A DNA stretch of 64,000 nt from assembly GCA_003255065.1 (NCBI GenBank), contig QAOA01001875.1, positions 156,855 to 220,854 on the forward strand. The letters are read 5' to 3'. Origin of the DNA: Cercis canadensis (taxonomy: Eukaryota; Streptophyta; Magnoliopsida; Fabales; Fabaceae). Both the position numbers and the translations under genes were made by a program. Shown piece after piece: positions 1 through 11,700 of the stretch; position 1 is the first letter of the stretch; the number at the start of each line of letters is the position of its first letter. The notes below the pieces were generated by a model. That model searched no databases. It was given only the letters and a program-made list of their open reading frames with translations, and was not told the DNA's origin.

Positions 1-176
1 CTTTTTTAGCCCTTAGAGGAGGCTACTCAACTAGCCCTTAGGCGCCAAAGAATCCCTGATGAGGGTTGCCAACCAAGCAGGATTTTTGGTCGCAAGGGGG
101 CTCGAACTTGGCACCTGGAAGATGCAGAGCCTTAAACTAGATCCCTTTGACCAACTGAGCCAATCCGTGTTGGCTC
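1..176 (-). repeat. tRNA-derived SINE, cut by the window edge
   Basis: Read on the minus strand, this stretch starts with a box-A-like segment (TGGCTCAGTTGGTCAAAGGG) and then a box-B-like segment (AAGTTCGAGCCCCC), the internal Pol III promoter layout of tRNA-derived SINEs. The rest, up to the phrase about 'GGCTAGTTGAGTAGCCTCCTC', matches the plus-strand SINE at 22717-23020, so they are one family. The 3' tail lies outside the window. Confidence 0.7.
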
Positions 177-875
177 AGTTGCTTCTTTTGCCAACCACTT
201 GGAATTGTGAAATATATTGTTTGGGAATGCATTAATAATTTACCAAATTTCAATTTTAGACATCCTACTTTTTAATATCCAGCTACTTGTTTAAATTTTT
301 GGGAATGATTTCTCATGTTAAACTCTTTGAAAAGAGTTATGATGCCCTACCATAGTTTGGGCTCTTTGTGGCATGTAGCTCATGCAATTAACTAAGTGTT
401 CCACTATTAGGAACTAATGAAGTGTGTGATTATATATCCAATGGAAATGTAAACATTGTCATGAAACAGATTTTTTAACTTGTTACCTTCCTGGCTTTAA
501 GGTTTCAGTAGAGGTCACACTTTAGGAAAGACTTGTCATTGGACCAATTTGATTTAGTTAATATATCTTTCTCGCTTTGAGATTTATCTGTGTTACAACA
601 ATTAATTGTATATCAAGACATTAACTACTAATTTATTGATAACCAAGGACGTATGCCTATGAAATTTTTTTATCCTTCTTTCCTGGACATGGTACTCTCT
701 GTTTGGTCTTTTTATTTTCTAATTCTTGTGTTTCTCTGTTTTTCACTATTTCATTCCATAATAACTTCCAGCATCTTGTAACCCTGTCTGATTTAGAATT
801 CATGCATCATTTTTAAGAATGAAGTTGTAGAGACACGTGATTAAACCATCTATTATCTATTTCTTCTATTTGTAG
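177..875. other. No gene seen; probably intron of the gene ending at 1711
   Basis: AT-rich sequence without a convincing exon. It precedes a probable exon at about 876 and so is most simply intronic. Confidence 0.4.
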
Positions 876-1711
876 GTTCTACGCACACCTGATTTCCGGA
901 ATTGCAAAGCTGCTCATGAAATTAGAGCAAGTGCGTTCTGGTGCACATTTAATATTCATTTACTTGACATACACATCATATTTAGGCTGTAGAATATTTG
1001 GCAGATAATTTGTTAGTATGGACCAATATGCTTAAGCTGATTGCTTTTCATTTTTAACATTTGGCTCATGATGTTTATACCTTGAATTCTCAATTCTGGA
1101 GACATTTCTTGCCTTAGATGTTATCCTTGGAAGAGCTTACATATGGTCTTATGGTAATCAACTCTGTAATCTTAGTCAAAACATTTGGGATTTCTGTTTT
1201 ATTCAGCAATTGGGTGAGCATGCTAAAGCTGATGTCAACAAAGTTATCACGTGTACATCTTATGCAATTTGTAAACTAGGACAAATTTAAGCTTGGTCTA
1301 TATGTCCAAGGTGCATGTCTGATGGTACATTTTGACGTACATTTTGCAGAAATCAAGCTCATGAAGAATGAATACAATCAGATGACTATTGAGAAGAACA
1401 AAGCTGACAGAGACCAAGATGGTAAACAAAAAAAGGAATCTGTATTGGAGAAATCAGCCAACAAAGACATGTTTGGAAGCAGTTTCCTTGAGGGAAAACA
1501 TCTAACACCTGGATGTGCTGATCAATTAGCAGGAAAGGGTCCAATGCCCTTAAGGGCTGTAAAATGTTCCAGAAGTGGCAACCTCCCAGGAAGTTATATT
1601 GTGGGTGGATCAGCTTCTGGCTGGAACTTCATCACATATGGTGGCAACAAACCACGCTACTATGGGGTGACAAAGAAGTCATTTCGGAAGAAAATGAATA
1701 AGCCCCCCTAA
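876..1711 (+). CDS. 3' end of an unrecognised plant gene (last one or two exons)
   Basis: The last exon runs from 1350, after an acceptor ending in TTTTGCAG, to a TAA at 1709-1711. A probable upstream exon starts at about 876 after TTCTATTTGTAG (reading VLRTPDFRNCKAAHEIRA) and ends at about 931 before GTGCGT. The phases agree: one leftover base joins to AA of the last exon. The C-terminal 121 residues begin with a charged, coiled-coil-like stretch (KLMKNEYNQMTIEKNKADRD). They end in a Gly/Trp/Tyr-rich tail (GSASGWNFITYGG, then KPRYYGVTKKSFRKKMNKPP). The tail looks like selected protein rather than random reading, but I could not name the family. The gene is convergent with the RPC3 gene. The 5' part is outside the window. 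Confidence 0.6.
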
Positions 1712-2706
1712 CTCTTAACTTGCCTTTAATTAACTCACTTTAGCATATGACAAGATATCAACACTACAGTGGACAATGTTTAATTTGTGATCACTTCAGT
1801 GGCATTACAAGGATCATATATGATGCGTACGAATTTCTCAAAATCACTGTTCGCCCGCTAATGGTGGAAAAATAAATGTAGCGGCAAAACCAGAAAAATA
1901 GTAGCCATTTTTTTAGGTGATGATGTATAAAAGTATTGGTTTTAACTTTTCAAGTCTATTTATATCTTCTCCCTTCTTTTGAGCAATTGTTGACATCCCT
2001 GCGGCAAGACAAATATACAGGCTCATTATGTTCGAAGACATACATACATTGAATTGAATGATTGGATTGCTCAGTATTCACTTTCCTTAGCATTTGAGCG
2101 CTCAAAAGTTTGTCTCGTCAATGAATTTAATTCATAAGCTAAATCAGAAATTTCAGTTTTAATTTATAAAAAAAAAAAAAAAACCAAAGATATTTGTGGT
2201 TTAATATTTCTTTTTCCTTATATTTGTCTACCTCATGAACAATAATTGGTTTTTTTATTTCTTGATCCTTTAAAATGTATATATGTTTATTCTTTTAGTA
2301 CACAAGATAGAAAGGTTTGGAATGACTTGCTTTAAAATGGTTATAGTGAAATTGGTAAACACCTCAAGTTAATCTCACACGATTAGAGGTCGACATTGAG
2401 AGAGCAACAGAAGAAATACGATTGAATATAGTTGTAATTTGTAACAATTACAAAAATAATATTAAATAAACATAAGCGGGCAACAGTCTGTTGAGAAATC
2501 ATAAAACTCACTACCAAAATCTAAAAGCCCTAAATTTCCTCGGACTACTTCAAAACATTCTATATTCTACAAAAACCAGGAAAGTTATTGAAAATTTCCT
2601 GTTGTGGGGCAGGGCAGGGGCGAATCTCGTAGGAAACCAGTAGGTTTTCTACTGCAAATCTCACCTTCAATCGAAGAAATCAGAATAAATAACTGACAAT
2701 TTACAT
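1712..2706. other. Intergenic region between convergent 3' ends
   Basis: Holds the 3' flank of the plus-strand gene and, on the minus strand, the 3' UTR of RPC3. There is an A-rich run at 2168-2183. No further gene or RNA was seen. Confidence 0.6.
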
Positions 2707-5700
2707 TCAGAAATCATGGAAAAGCATCACACCATCATCAAGTTTCATTAGTGATGATCCCAGAAGTAACCAGACATTTCGTAGCCTTTTGTATCTTTTC
2801 TGTATTGGCCCCACAATCTTGTCTTTGGGGATAGTTAAGAGCTGGAATCCATAGCAGGTGGTTAGTACAAATGAATTGACAAGTAATGAAACTTGGCACA
2901 GGAGACAAGTTTAGGAGACTGAAACAAATGCAGAGCATTATTAGCGTCCTTTCAACTTACCATTCACAATAGCGAGTTTGCAACTACGTCATGCACTTTC
3001 CTTTCACATCTGAGGTGAAGTGCAATACTATGTAATAGTTAATACAGTTGATACTATATGTTTTTTTCCCCTAATATTACAATGTAAAATTCAAGATTCA
3101 TATACCATAAGGCTAATAAATTATCTTCTTGGCCGAATAAAAGGCTAAAAAGTGATCTAATGAATGTTGATCCATGGGCCCAGAGAAATATTAATTTGAG
3201 CCTTTTATAATTGGGTGCTCAATCTTCTCAGATTTGACAGTGTTCTTGGTCCAAGAGATAACATCTCAAATCCTATTTCTACTGCTGGTAGCGTAGCCAT
3301 ACTTTCCTTCCTACCACTTAATAAACTCCCAGATTTCAGCACTTGGTATTCCATCATGAAAATCCTGAAGTTCCAATCCCGCAGTTAATGGCTAGTGTGG
3401 GATTTATGGGAGGGATAGACTACCCTTGATGTGTAGCCTTAGATGGAACAGGAAAAAAAAAATCCCATAGAATACAAGTTCATCATAGTCTAGAGTAAAA
3501 ATATCAACGTAAGTCTTAAATATCCTGTTAGTATTTGTTGCAAAACTAAAAGATGGGGAAAGAGAGAGAGAGAGAGGGGAGGGGGGCCGGGTGCTTAAGT
3601 GTTCTTCCTACCAACTCCTGCCAGATTGAGACTTGCAAATCAACCAACACAGACTTAGAAATATATCACAAGGCAAATTTATCCAAATATTTGACTCAGG
3701 TGGCATATGATAAACTAATAGAGACAATCATTAGGCACACCCCCAAAATATAACAACAAGAATAGCTCATCCTCATCTGACTTAATCTAGAAGTATAATT
3801 TGTCTTCAAGAACTGTGATTGTGATATATGGAAAATATTTACACTCAAAGTCCATTGGCCTAGGGTTGTCAAATCAGTACACACGTGATTTCAAGCCACA
3901 GTTTGGGTGGTTCCTTATTCCCCCTTCTTGATCGACGAAGTAAAACTAACTGCTTTCACTAAAAATAGGCAGGTATCCCACATTGATGATAGCTTAGATT
4001 AACCCCCTCCCCCCCCCCCCCACACACACACACACACAAAAAAAAAAAACTGTCACCGCTCCTCTCTCTTTCTCTTCTGTAACTAACTAGCAGAGGAAGT
4101 TTTGGGGATACTTTTTAGCTTGAAGTTGTAAATTAGTAGTTATAACAAAAGCATTTTTTCCATGCTATAGCTATTTAATGGAGTTTAAATCACCATTTTG
4201 ATTTGGAAGAGAGAGAGACGGAGCATTATTTTGAATTTGCTTTAACCCCTTAAAAGATTTAGTTTGTGCTCCGGCACCAAGTAAAAAACTTCTTACTTAA
4301 CCAGCTGTCACAAGCAGGGTAATATAAACTCAAACCTCCACATACCCTAACAAGTTAACAGGTTTTCTAATAATATGTAGCTATAACACGAAGCAAGAGG
4401 CTAAAGTTTGTTGCTGTAACAGAACAAGAATCTACTTTCCTAGTAACATGAACGGGCCAAACCACATGACCCAAAATGATTAAACCCAAGTTACCAGTAG
4501 TTGGCCTCTTAAGTCTTATAAATATATGTCATGTCTCATTTCTCTCCAATATGGGACTTGGGACGTTACATACTCCCCCAAGCTGGGACAGACTATGCTT
4601 ACTCAGTGGCGGCATTATCAAGGATGGTGCAGCAACATGTGGACCCCACCTCCAAAAGTCCACATCACAGGGGGGAGGATTTGGGGAACCAAGAGCAGGA
4701 TGTAAAGCATTTAAGTGGCGGAGTATGTCACACCACATTGGAGAGACGAGAGTCTAATATGGTAATCGAGAAGGTCCATCAAGTTACTAGGCCTATAGCT
4801 TCTTGGGCTGTTACAGTTGCTGAACATAATAATGACATTGGAAAAGAAATGAAAGCATGTATAATTAAACTAAGTTTGAAGGAAAGGCAACCAAGAAGGT
4901 TAATGTTTTACTCACCTCTTCATCCTTTTCCTGCTCAAAAGCCATTCGTAGGCTCAAATTTAAGGCAGCGTGGTACATCTCATCCAGTACATGTTCCCAA
5001 AGGACAGGCTTATTAACTTTCCACAACAGAAATGACTTAGATACGGTCAAAGCTAATTTCTGCAAGGGGTATTAGGTTGAGGAAAAATGATATATTAAGC
5101 CACAAATATCAATTGATTTCTGACCATAATGATGTTTGTGGCTGCAAGCCTGTATTTGTGACTTTAAAAAGAAAAGAAATTGATTACCTCCATATGCAAG
5201 TAATTATCCTTCCATAACTTGTATAGAATCTTTGGAGCATCTTTTTTTTCAACAAAAGTAGAATCTGCTATCTACAAGGAAGAGAAAAGTGTATAAAAAT
5301 CCATAATAGTAACAAAGAATAGTTTGAGTCATCTTTTCTTTGTTCTTTTTTTTTTTTTTCCTTTTTGCAAAGGGCCATGGAAGAGTGTGTGTCAGTGTGT
5401 TGATTAAGCTTGATATATATCCCAACAGCTTAAGCTCTCAAGATCTCTCTTTTATTTTGGTGGCCAAACGAGATTATTGGTTACTTGGAAAGTAATATAA
5501 TCATAATTGTAAGATGGAATTAATCCCATACATAACTTTTCCATGTCTCATCCAGATTAAATACTGTTACTCTAATAGTTACATCCCGTACAATTTAAGC
5601 ATGTTACTGCAGCTAAAATTAACATATAAAACATCAAATTAATTGAATTAGAATCTGAATCTACTAATTTATGGGACTAAGACAGATCAAATCCCCACTA

Positions 5701-8700
5701 CTTGATACAAAATTGATTATTGACAATATCAAAAGAGATTACCTTATCTGTCTCAAGAAGGCGACCAGCCTTTGACAGCAACCTGAATATTCTGTAGGCA
5801 TCCCTTCCATACCTTTTCAACACAATTGACTCAACCTGCAACATGAAGCATGAAATGAGAAATAGCTACATAAGGAAAAAAAAAAAAAAAAAAANCATAA
5901 AAAAAAAAAAAAAAAACGAATTTTGATTTATATGTGTCATGTGAAGAACACAAAGATACGAGAAACCTCTTCATTTCGAGCTAATTCAAGAATATTCTTC
6001 AAATCTGGAAAGGGAGAGAAAGATTTGTCAATTAGAATCTATAAAAGCAATCATGAGTAGGACCTGATATAGAGCTCATTGACAAAAGGTGATAGTTTTA
6101 TATCACAGAATATAACTTAACGTGAAGAGAGGACATATAATTTGTACCAATACTATATGAATCATCTAACATTCTCTGTGGACAACCCAACTGGATAAGG
6201 GAACCTCTCACACGATCTATGGTCATAGTCCGACCAAATTCAGTCTTCATCACCTCTGTGAAAATAGTATCCAGCGACAAGGGAACTGAAACATATAGGA
6301 TTATATAGTGTAAGCCAACAGACTAGCATGATATAATGGCAGTGGAGTTGAAGGCAGAGAAAATCATCATGTTTCATGTCCCTTTTCAGAATTTTTTTAT
6401 AGAGAAACAAAACAAGAAGCCCTCCCCAGCCTCAGTTTTTGACAGTCCAACAAAAGGGGGGACAAAGTAAGAGGAATAGTTGCAACGAAATGACATGGAA
6501 ATAATTAAAAAAGAGAACTCACTTTCAAAATTTGGTAGTGCACAGTTTTGTGAAAGGAACTAAATACGACAGACCATTATTGGACAAAGTTGATATAAAC
6601 AAAGATCTAATAAAATGTTGATTTACATGAAACAAGAAGCAACAACCATTATTACATAATTTGACCAAAAAACAAAAATGCTACATCACAACCATTCTAT
6701 CTGTTGCAGATATAACAGGCATCATATTCCTCCATCATAAGCAATTTATCTGTAAGTTCATATACCAATTTCTTATCCTCCCATCTACTTGTTTTCTATC
6801 TTCGTTCTTTCTAATAAAACTTCTTTTATCAAAAACAAAAAATCAAAACAAAACAAAACAAGAGAGGCTCCAATCTCTATACATGCTTGCGCATGTAAAT
6901 ATATATCGACACACATTAAACATAAAGAGTGGAGTTCAACTTGCATCTCAAATAGCATTACCAAAAGGTTAAACCAATCATGTAACTTAAGTTGCTTCGC
7001 ACCAAACACCAATGTGTTCCTGATCCATCAAGGCAGCAATGTATAACATATTAACTTTGATTGAAGATATAGAACTATTTCATCTCCTTATGGCTCAAAG
7101 TAATGTGTTATTTTTAATAATTTTGCAAGAAACAGGGTGTTACTTTAAGAGATTTAGCATGTAATATTAATGTCAAAAGATATTTAAGAGGTGTGCTTGG
7201 TGAAAAAGGAATTTTGAAAAATTATAAAATGGTGTACTATTGGAAACTATTGCCACATCAATTGTCACTTCATCCTGAACCATATACATGGAAAAATTAA
7301 TTTCCCGACTATATGAGTACAAGGAATGATATGAAGTTATATGAATCCAGTAAAGCAGTACAGGAATATCAATACATATCCATAATTGTCAAATTACATC
7401 CGGAGATAATACTGTTATTTATGATACTCCTACCTTTTCATTATCATTTCCAATCACTTTGACAGGTGTATGGCCTCACAAGTACCATTCCCTTATGCTA
7501 GTAAATAGCATAAACCTATTAACTTTCTATTCATTAAATAATTTGAAAATTTGGTGTTTACATGCCACTGCTCTTACCCTAGCTACTGCAAATGTATCAC
7601 CAGATCTACAAATTAAATTTTGTGCTCTTAGTAACAACTGGGACATGGTAGAAAATATGTAAACTGAGATCGTTTATTGACCACTCATCAATTCTTTCTT
7701 TTGGTCACAAGTCTGTGAATGGCCAAACAGGCAAAAGCTTGAGAGCATCGCACCACCAATGACCATAAAAGATACCAATTGAAGTAGCAATTACAATAAA
7801 TTTATTCATAAAGGCTCTCATAGTCATGAAGCAAGGAATCTTATTCACCTGAATTCTCCACTTTCACTTTTTTCTCTGCAGTTCTAGTTGACTCCAGTAT
7901 TGCACTCAAGACAATAGCAGCTCCATCATCCAGTCGTGTTCTTACATTCTCAATCAATACCTAAAAGATACATACAACAAGTCAAGTGCATTACTTCATT
8001 CTTTTAAAAATTGGAGATAAAATTGCATCTCACTCATAAAAATATACTAAATTACAGTATACGAGATCCATGAAAAGATATTAAAACCCTTCACTACTAT
8101 GATTATGTAAATAAAGAACACAGAAAACAAAATCCATATTGCCACATTCAACATACCAGCACAAGGGAAAACAGTAGAATCAACAAATGAGAAGTAGTTC
8201 AATGCCAATCTACTTTACAGACAGAGGCAGAAATGCAGAAGGATTCAGAAATGCTAATATAAGCCCCCAAACCATAAGAAAATTTACAGCTTGCTTCTTT
8301 CATTTCTGATGTATTTCTTGCCCTCCTCTTCTTTTGTATCCTTTCTTTCTCTCTAATGAAAATTTTTCTTTTATCAAAGAAAAAAAAAAACTTACTGCTT
8401 GCTTCTTTCTGTGACTGATTCTATAAAACAATACTAACTGAGACATATGATTATGATTCAAGCTAGCTTGTGCCAAGGTTACCCATGGAAAATAGCTTCA
8501 CGGACATATTATCAACTCAAAATTGACTCTGACCAATGTCATGGCACATTTCAGATCAGTGGATAATCTATGGAATTCTGTGCTAGAATTATGTGCAGAA
8601 TCATTTTCTATCAATAACAGTATGCATATGACAACTTCAAAAAGGCATTGTTTTCTCTTCAAAAAAGAAGAAACAACTTGAAGCTCAAGTTGACTTCCAT

Positions 8701-11700
8701 TAATCATATATGATATAACCCATGGTAGAACAAAGCATGTGCACATAAGCTTTTTCTTTCTTTCTTTCTTATTTCCCAAATCAATCAATATTTACACTGG
8801 TCCTGTCATCTGCTTGTTACAAACAACAACCACCCTCCCCCNCCCTGGGGTGGCCCTTGTTTAAAGGAGGCCCCAAGGTTGAATTCCCTTCCAGTATTGA
8901 TATCAAAAGACAAATAAATTTAAAAAAGAATAGAAAAGTCAAGCCATATGATCCAGGATTTACCCCCACGGACATGAAGCTTAAATGGGAAAGTATACAG
9001 TAAAACCAACCTTGTGCCTAACACGACGTATAAATTCCTCGAAATTTGCACGCCAAAGAGTTAACTCTGCTTGTGCTGTGCCTGATTATGTATCCATGTT
9101 CAAAGAAGTATACTTGTTTTATAAATTTTGTGAAATGGAAACTAGTAACACTAATTAGTCTGATCACTTAAGATGACATAGTCTTACCAACATTTATCAT
9201 GGGAGAATCATCTGAATTTGTTTCTCCGTCAGCATTAGATTCTGTATTTGTCGGGAGTGAAAATCTGATTCCTCCCACTGGCACTGCTACCTCCATAATG
9301 AGTTGTTCCTTGGTCTGTGGTACTTCATCTGTCTGTAAGCAAGAATTGCCAAAAGAAACAGTGTCAACAAATATCATATTTAGAATAAAAGAGAACTTTT
9401 CTAATCAGTTGCAACTCCAGTTGAGGTAATGATATCAAATGCTCATTGACCATTTTCTAAAAATAAGATTTATTTTTTGTTTCAATATAATTTGATCAAC
9501 CGGAAGTTTGATTTTGACCAAACAAAATAGGAAGCAATACTTGAAGGGCCATTCATGTATTACAAAACTACATCATCACTAGTAAGTTAAAACTCATTGC
9601 TCACATTATTAGAGAGATTGGACAGGCTTACTGTGCCGACGTTGTTGTGTTGCTGTTTTGTTCTTTTTGTCTCTCTGTTCAGGAGGCTATCATATATCCT
9701 TCTTTCCTTCTCTTAATAAATGTTTCTTCTTTTATCAGAAAAACAAAGAAAAGAAAAAGGGGAAAAAAAAAACAGCTCAACTCACACTTGGGCCATTGGC
9801 AAGGCTAATGTCGTGCACAGAAAAATAAAAAAAGGAAAAAGATTAATCTAAACAAACAGTTTTCCTACACTACAATTTTATATCCTCCAGGCTGCAGCTA
9901 AAATGCTTCACTCACATGAATTTTCTCAGAGCCCCCCTTCCTTTTTTTTTTTCTTTGATGAAAGAAAGAGTAGTATCAAGGAAGTATACAAGATGAAAAG
10001 AGGATAAGCTATCCTCCAAGAGAAAAACACATAAAAGTACAGCAGCAAGAATAAAAGAAAACGTCCAGATAAAAGAACACTCCAATATAGTCTCATGTCA
10101 GTCAAAGAAACATCCTTAAAGAGACCATGAGCTGACCCCCAAAGAGAAGCCATGAAAACAATCCTATCCCTTAACAGCTCTAATTCCAACACAGTTTTTT
10201 CCCCCTTAAATTGAAAGAAATGAATTTTTTTCTGACAACTGACAATATCACAGTGATAAAAAGCTCTAATAACCAAACACAGATCTCAACTGTTGAGATG
10301 TTCTAGGTCTCTTTATTGTTATTCTAATACACATACAGGCTCTTTGATCAAATGGTTAGAAGATAAATCATAATTGCATTAGCACTGACTGCTATAGAAA
10401 TGGTTATTGCAGAAGAAGAATCAAGCTAATAACCCTTAATCCAAAAGAACCCAATAACCTAAAATTGACAAGAATCAACAATTACCTTGGCAGACTTAGC
10501 ACCTCGTTTTCTTTTAGTAGTTTCCTCTTTGACTGGTTTAGAAACAACTGGCACAGGGACAGGGCAGCGTTCAACATATCGAACTGCCAAAAGTTTGCGA
10601 AGGTTCTCTTGTACAAAATCCATAGCCACAGGATTTTCTGAAAGTGAAAGTACATTAATTTGAGATAGACTAATTTGTGAGAATTTACCACTTTGTGGCA
10701 TGACATAAAGGTGAGATGAACCACATTTTATATACTTTTTTTGGCCATTACCACATTTTAGATGCAGTACTTTCCACATCTTTAAAGAGTGTCAAGTAAA
10801 TTATTCAATTGCTTTTTGAGTATGCTCTTAAATTAAAGGTATACAACTCTCTTTTAGCATAATTTAGAGCAACCTAAGTATTTTCTCCAAGCATAACACG
10901 ACCTAAAATAACAACCAGCTAAGCCCACTCCCCTCATACCACACATTAGCTTAGAGACATGCTCAGTCTCTGTCCCAGTACCATGACCTAGAGCATACCA
11001 CAATCCTAGTAACTATATCCACCAAAACCTTTATATTCAATATCTTTATCCATCCTTAACAAAAAGCAATATTTACATAATTTTTAAAACATTCTCAAAT
11101 CTAAGGATAGTGAGACCCATCAAACCTTATTTTATGTCTAAAAGAAGAAAAATAGTGGAAAGTAGGAAGTAAAATCTCAAATACAAAGAATAAGAATCCA
11201 TCGATGTGGGAAGCAACAGAACTACACCCATTAACAAATCAATGAAATTGAGCATTGAGTTGAGATATCCCTAAGGTCACTCCTCCAAATAAACTTAAGA
11301 AAGCAACGCATACGAGAGGTAAGGCCCTCCAAATTTCTCAACGGGATATCTAATAACATTCAAAATTTCAAATCTCCCTTTGCAAGCACCAATGCTGAAT
11401 ACCACAAATATAATCAAGCTCTTTCTAGAAAGAAGTTTCAAAACCTAGGCTGAGTTGGATCCTAGACAAATATGACCCACCAATTAGGTAATGACCATGA
11501 TGCATAATCTCTAAATAACAAGAAAACAAAAAGGTCCCACAAAGACTATGGAAATTGCAAACTTGGCATTCCCGAGCATACAACCAGACAAACCAAAAAC
11601 ACTAAATCCTTAAGACTATATCCTAAAGACTCCTAATCAACAAACCAGAGTCCTAAAGACTTCAACCATCAACAGACTTCAAGTCAGACTCTTAAAGAAA

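Noticed and set aside
1206..1260. Possible extra exon (QLGEHAKADVNKV) between the two exons of the first gene
   Set aside because: It does not keep frame with either neighbour using standard splice sites, while the flanking exons join in phase without it.
2842..2926. Better-looking acceptor (TTTGTTTCAG) for the last RPC3 exon
   Set aside because: From that site the phase needed to join exon 13 meets a stop codon; the TTCCAG site next to 2841 keeps the conserved C-terminus.
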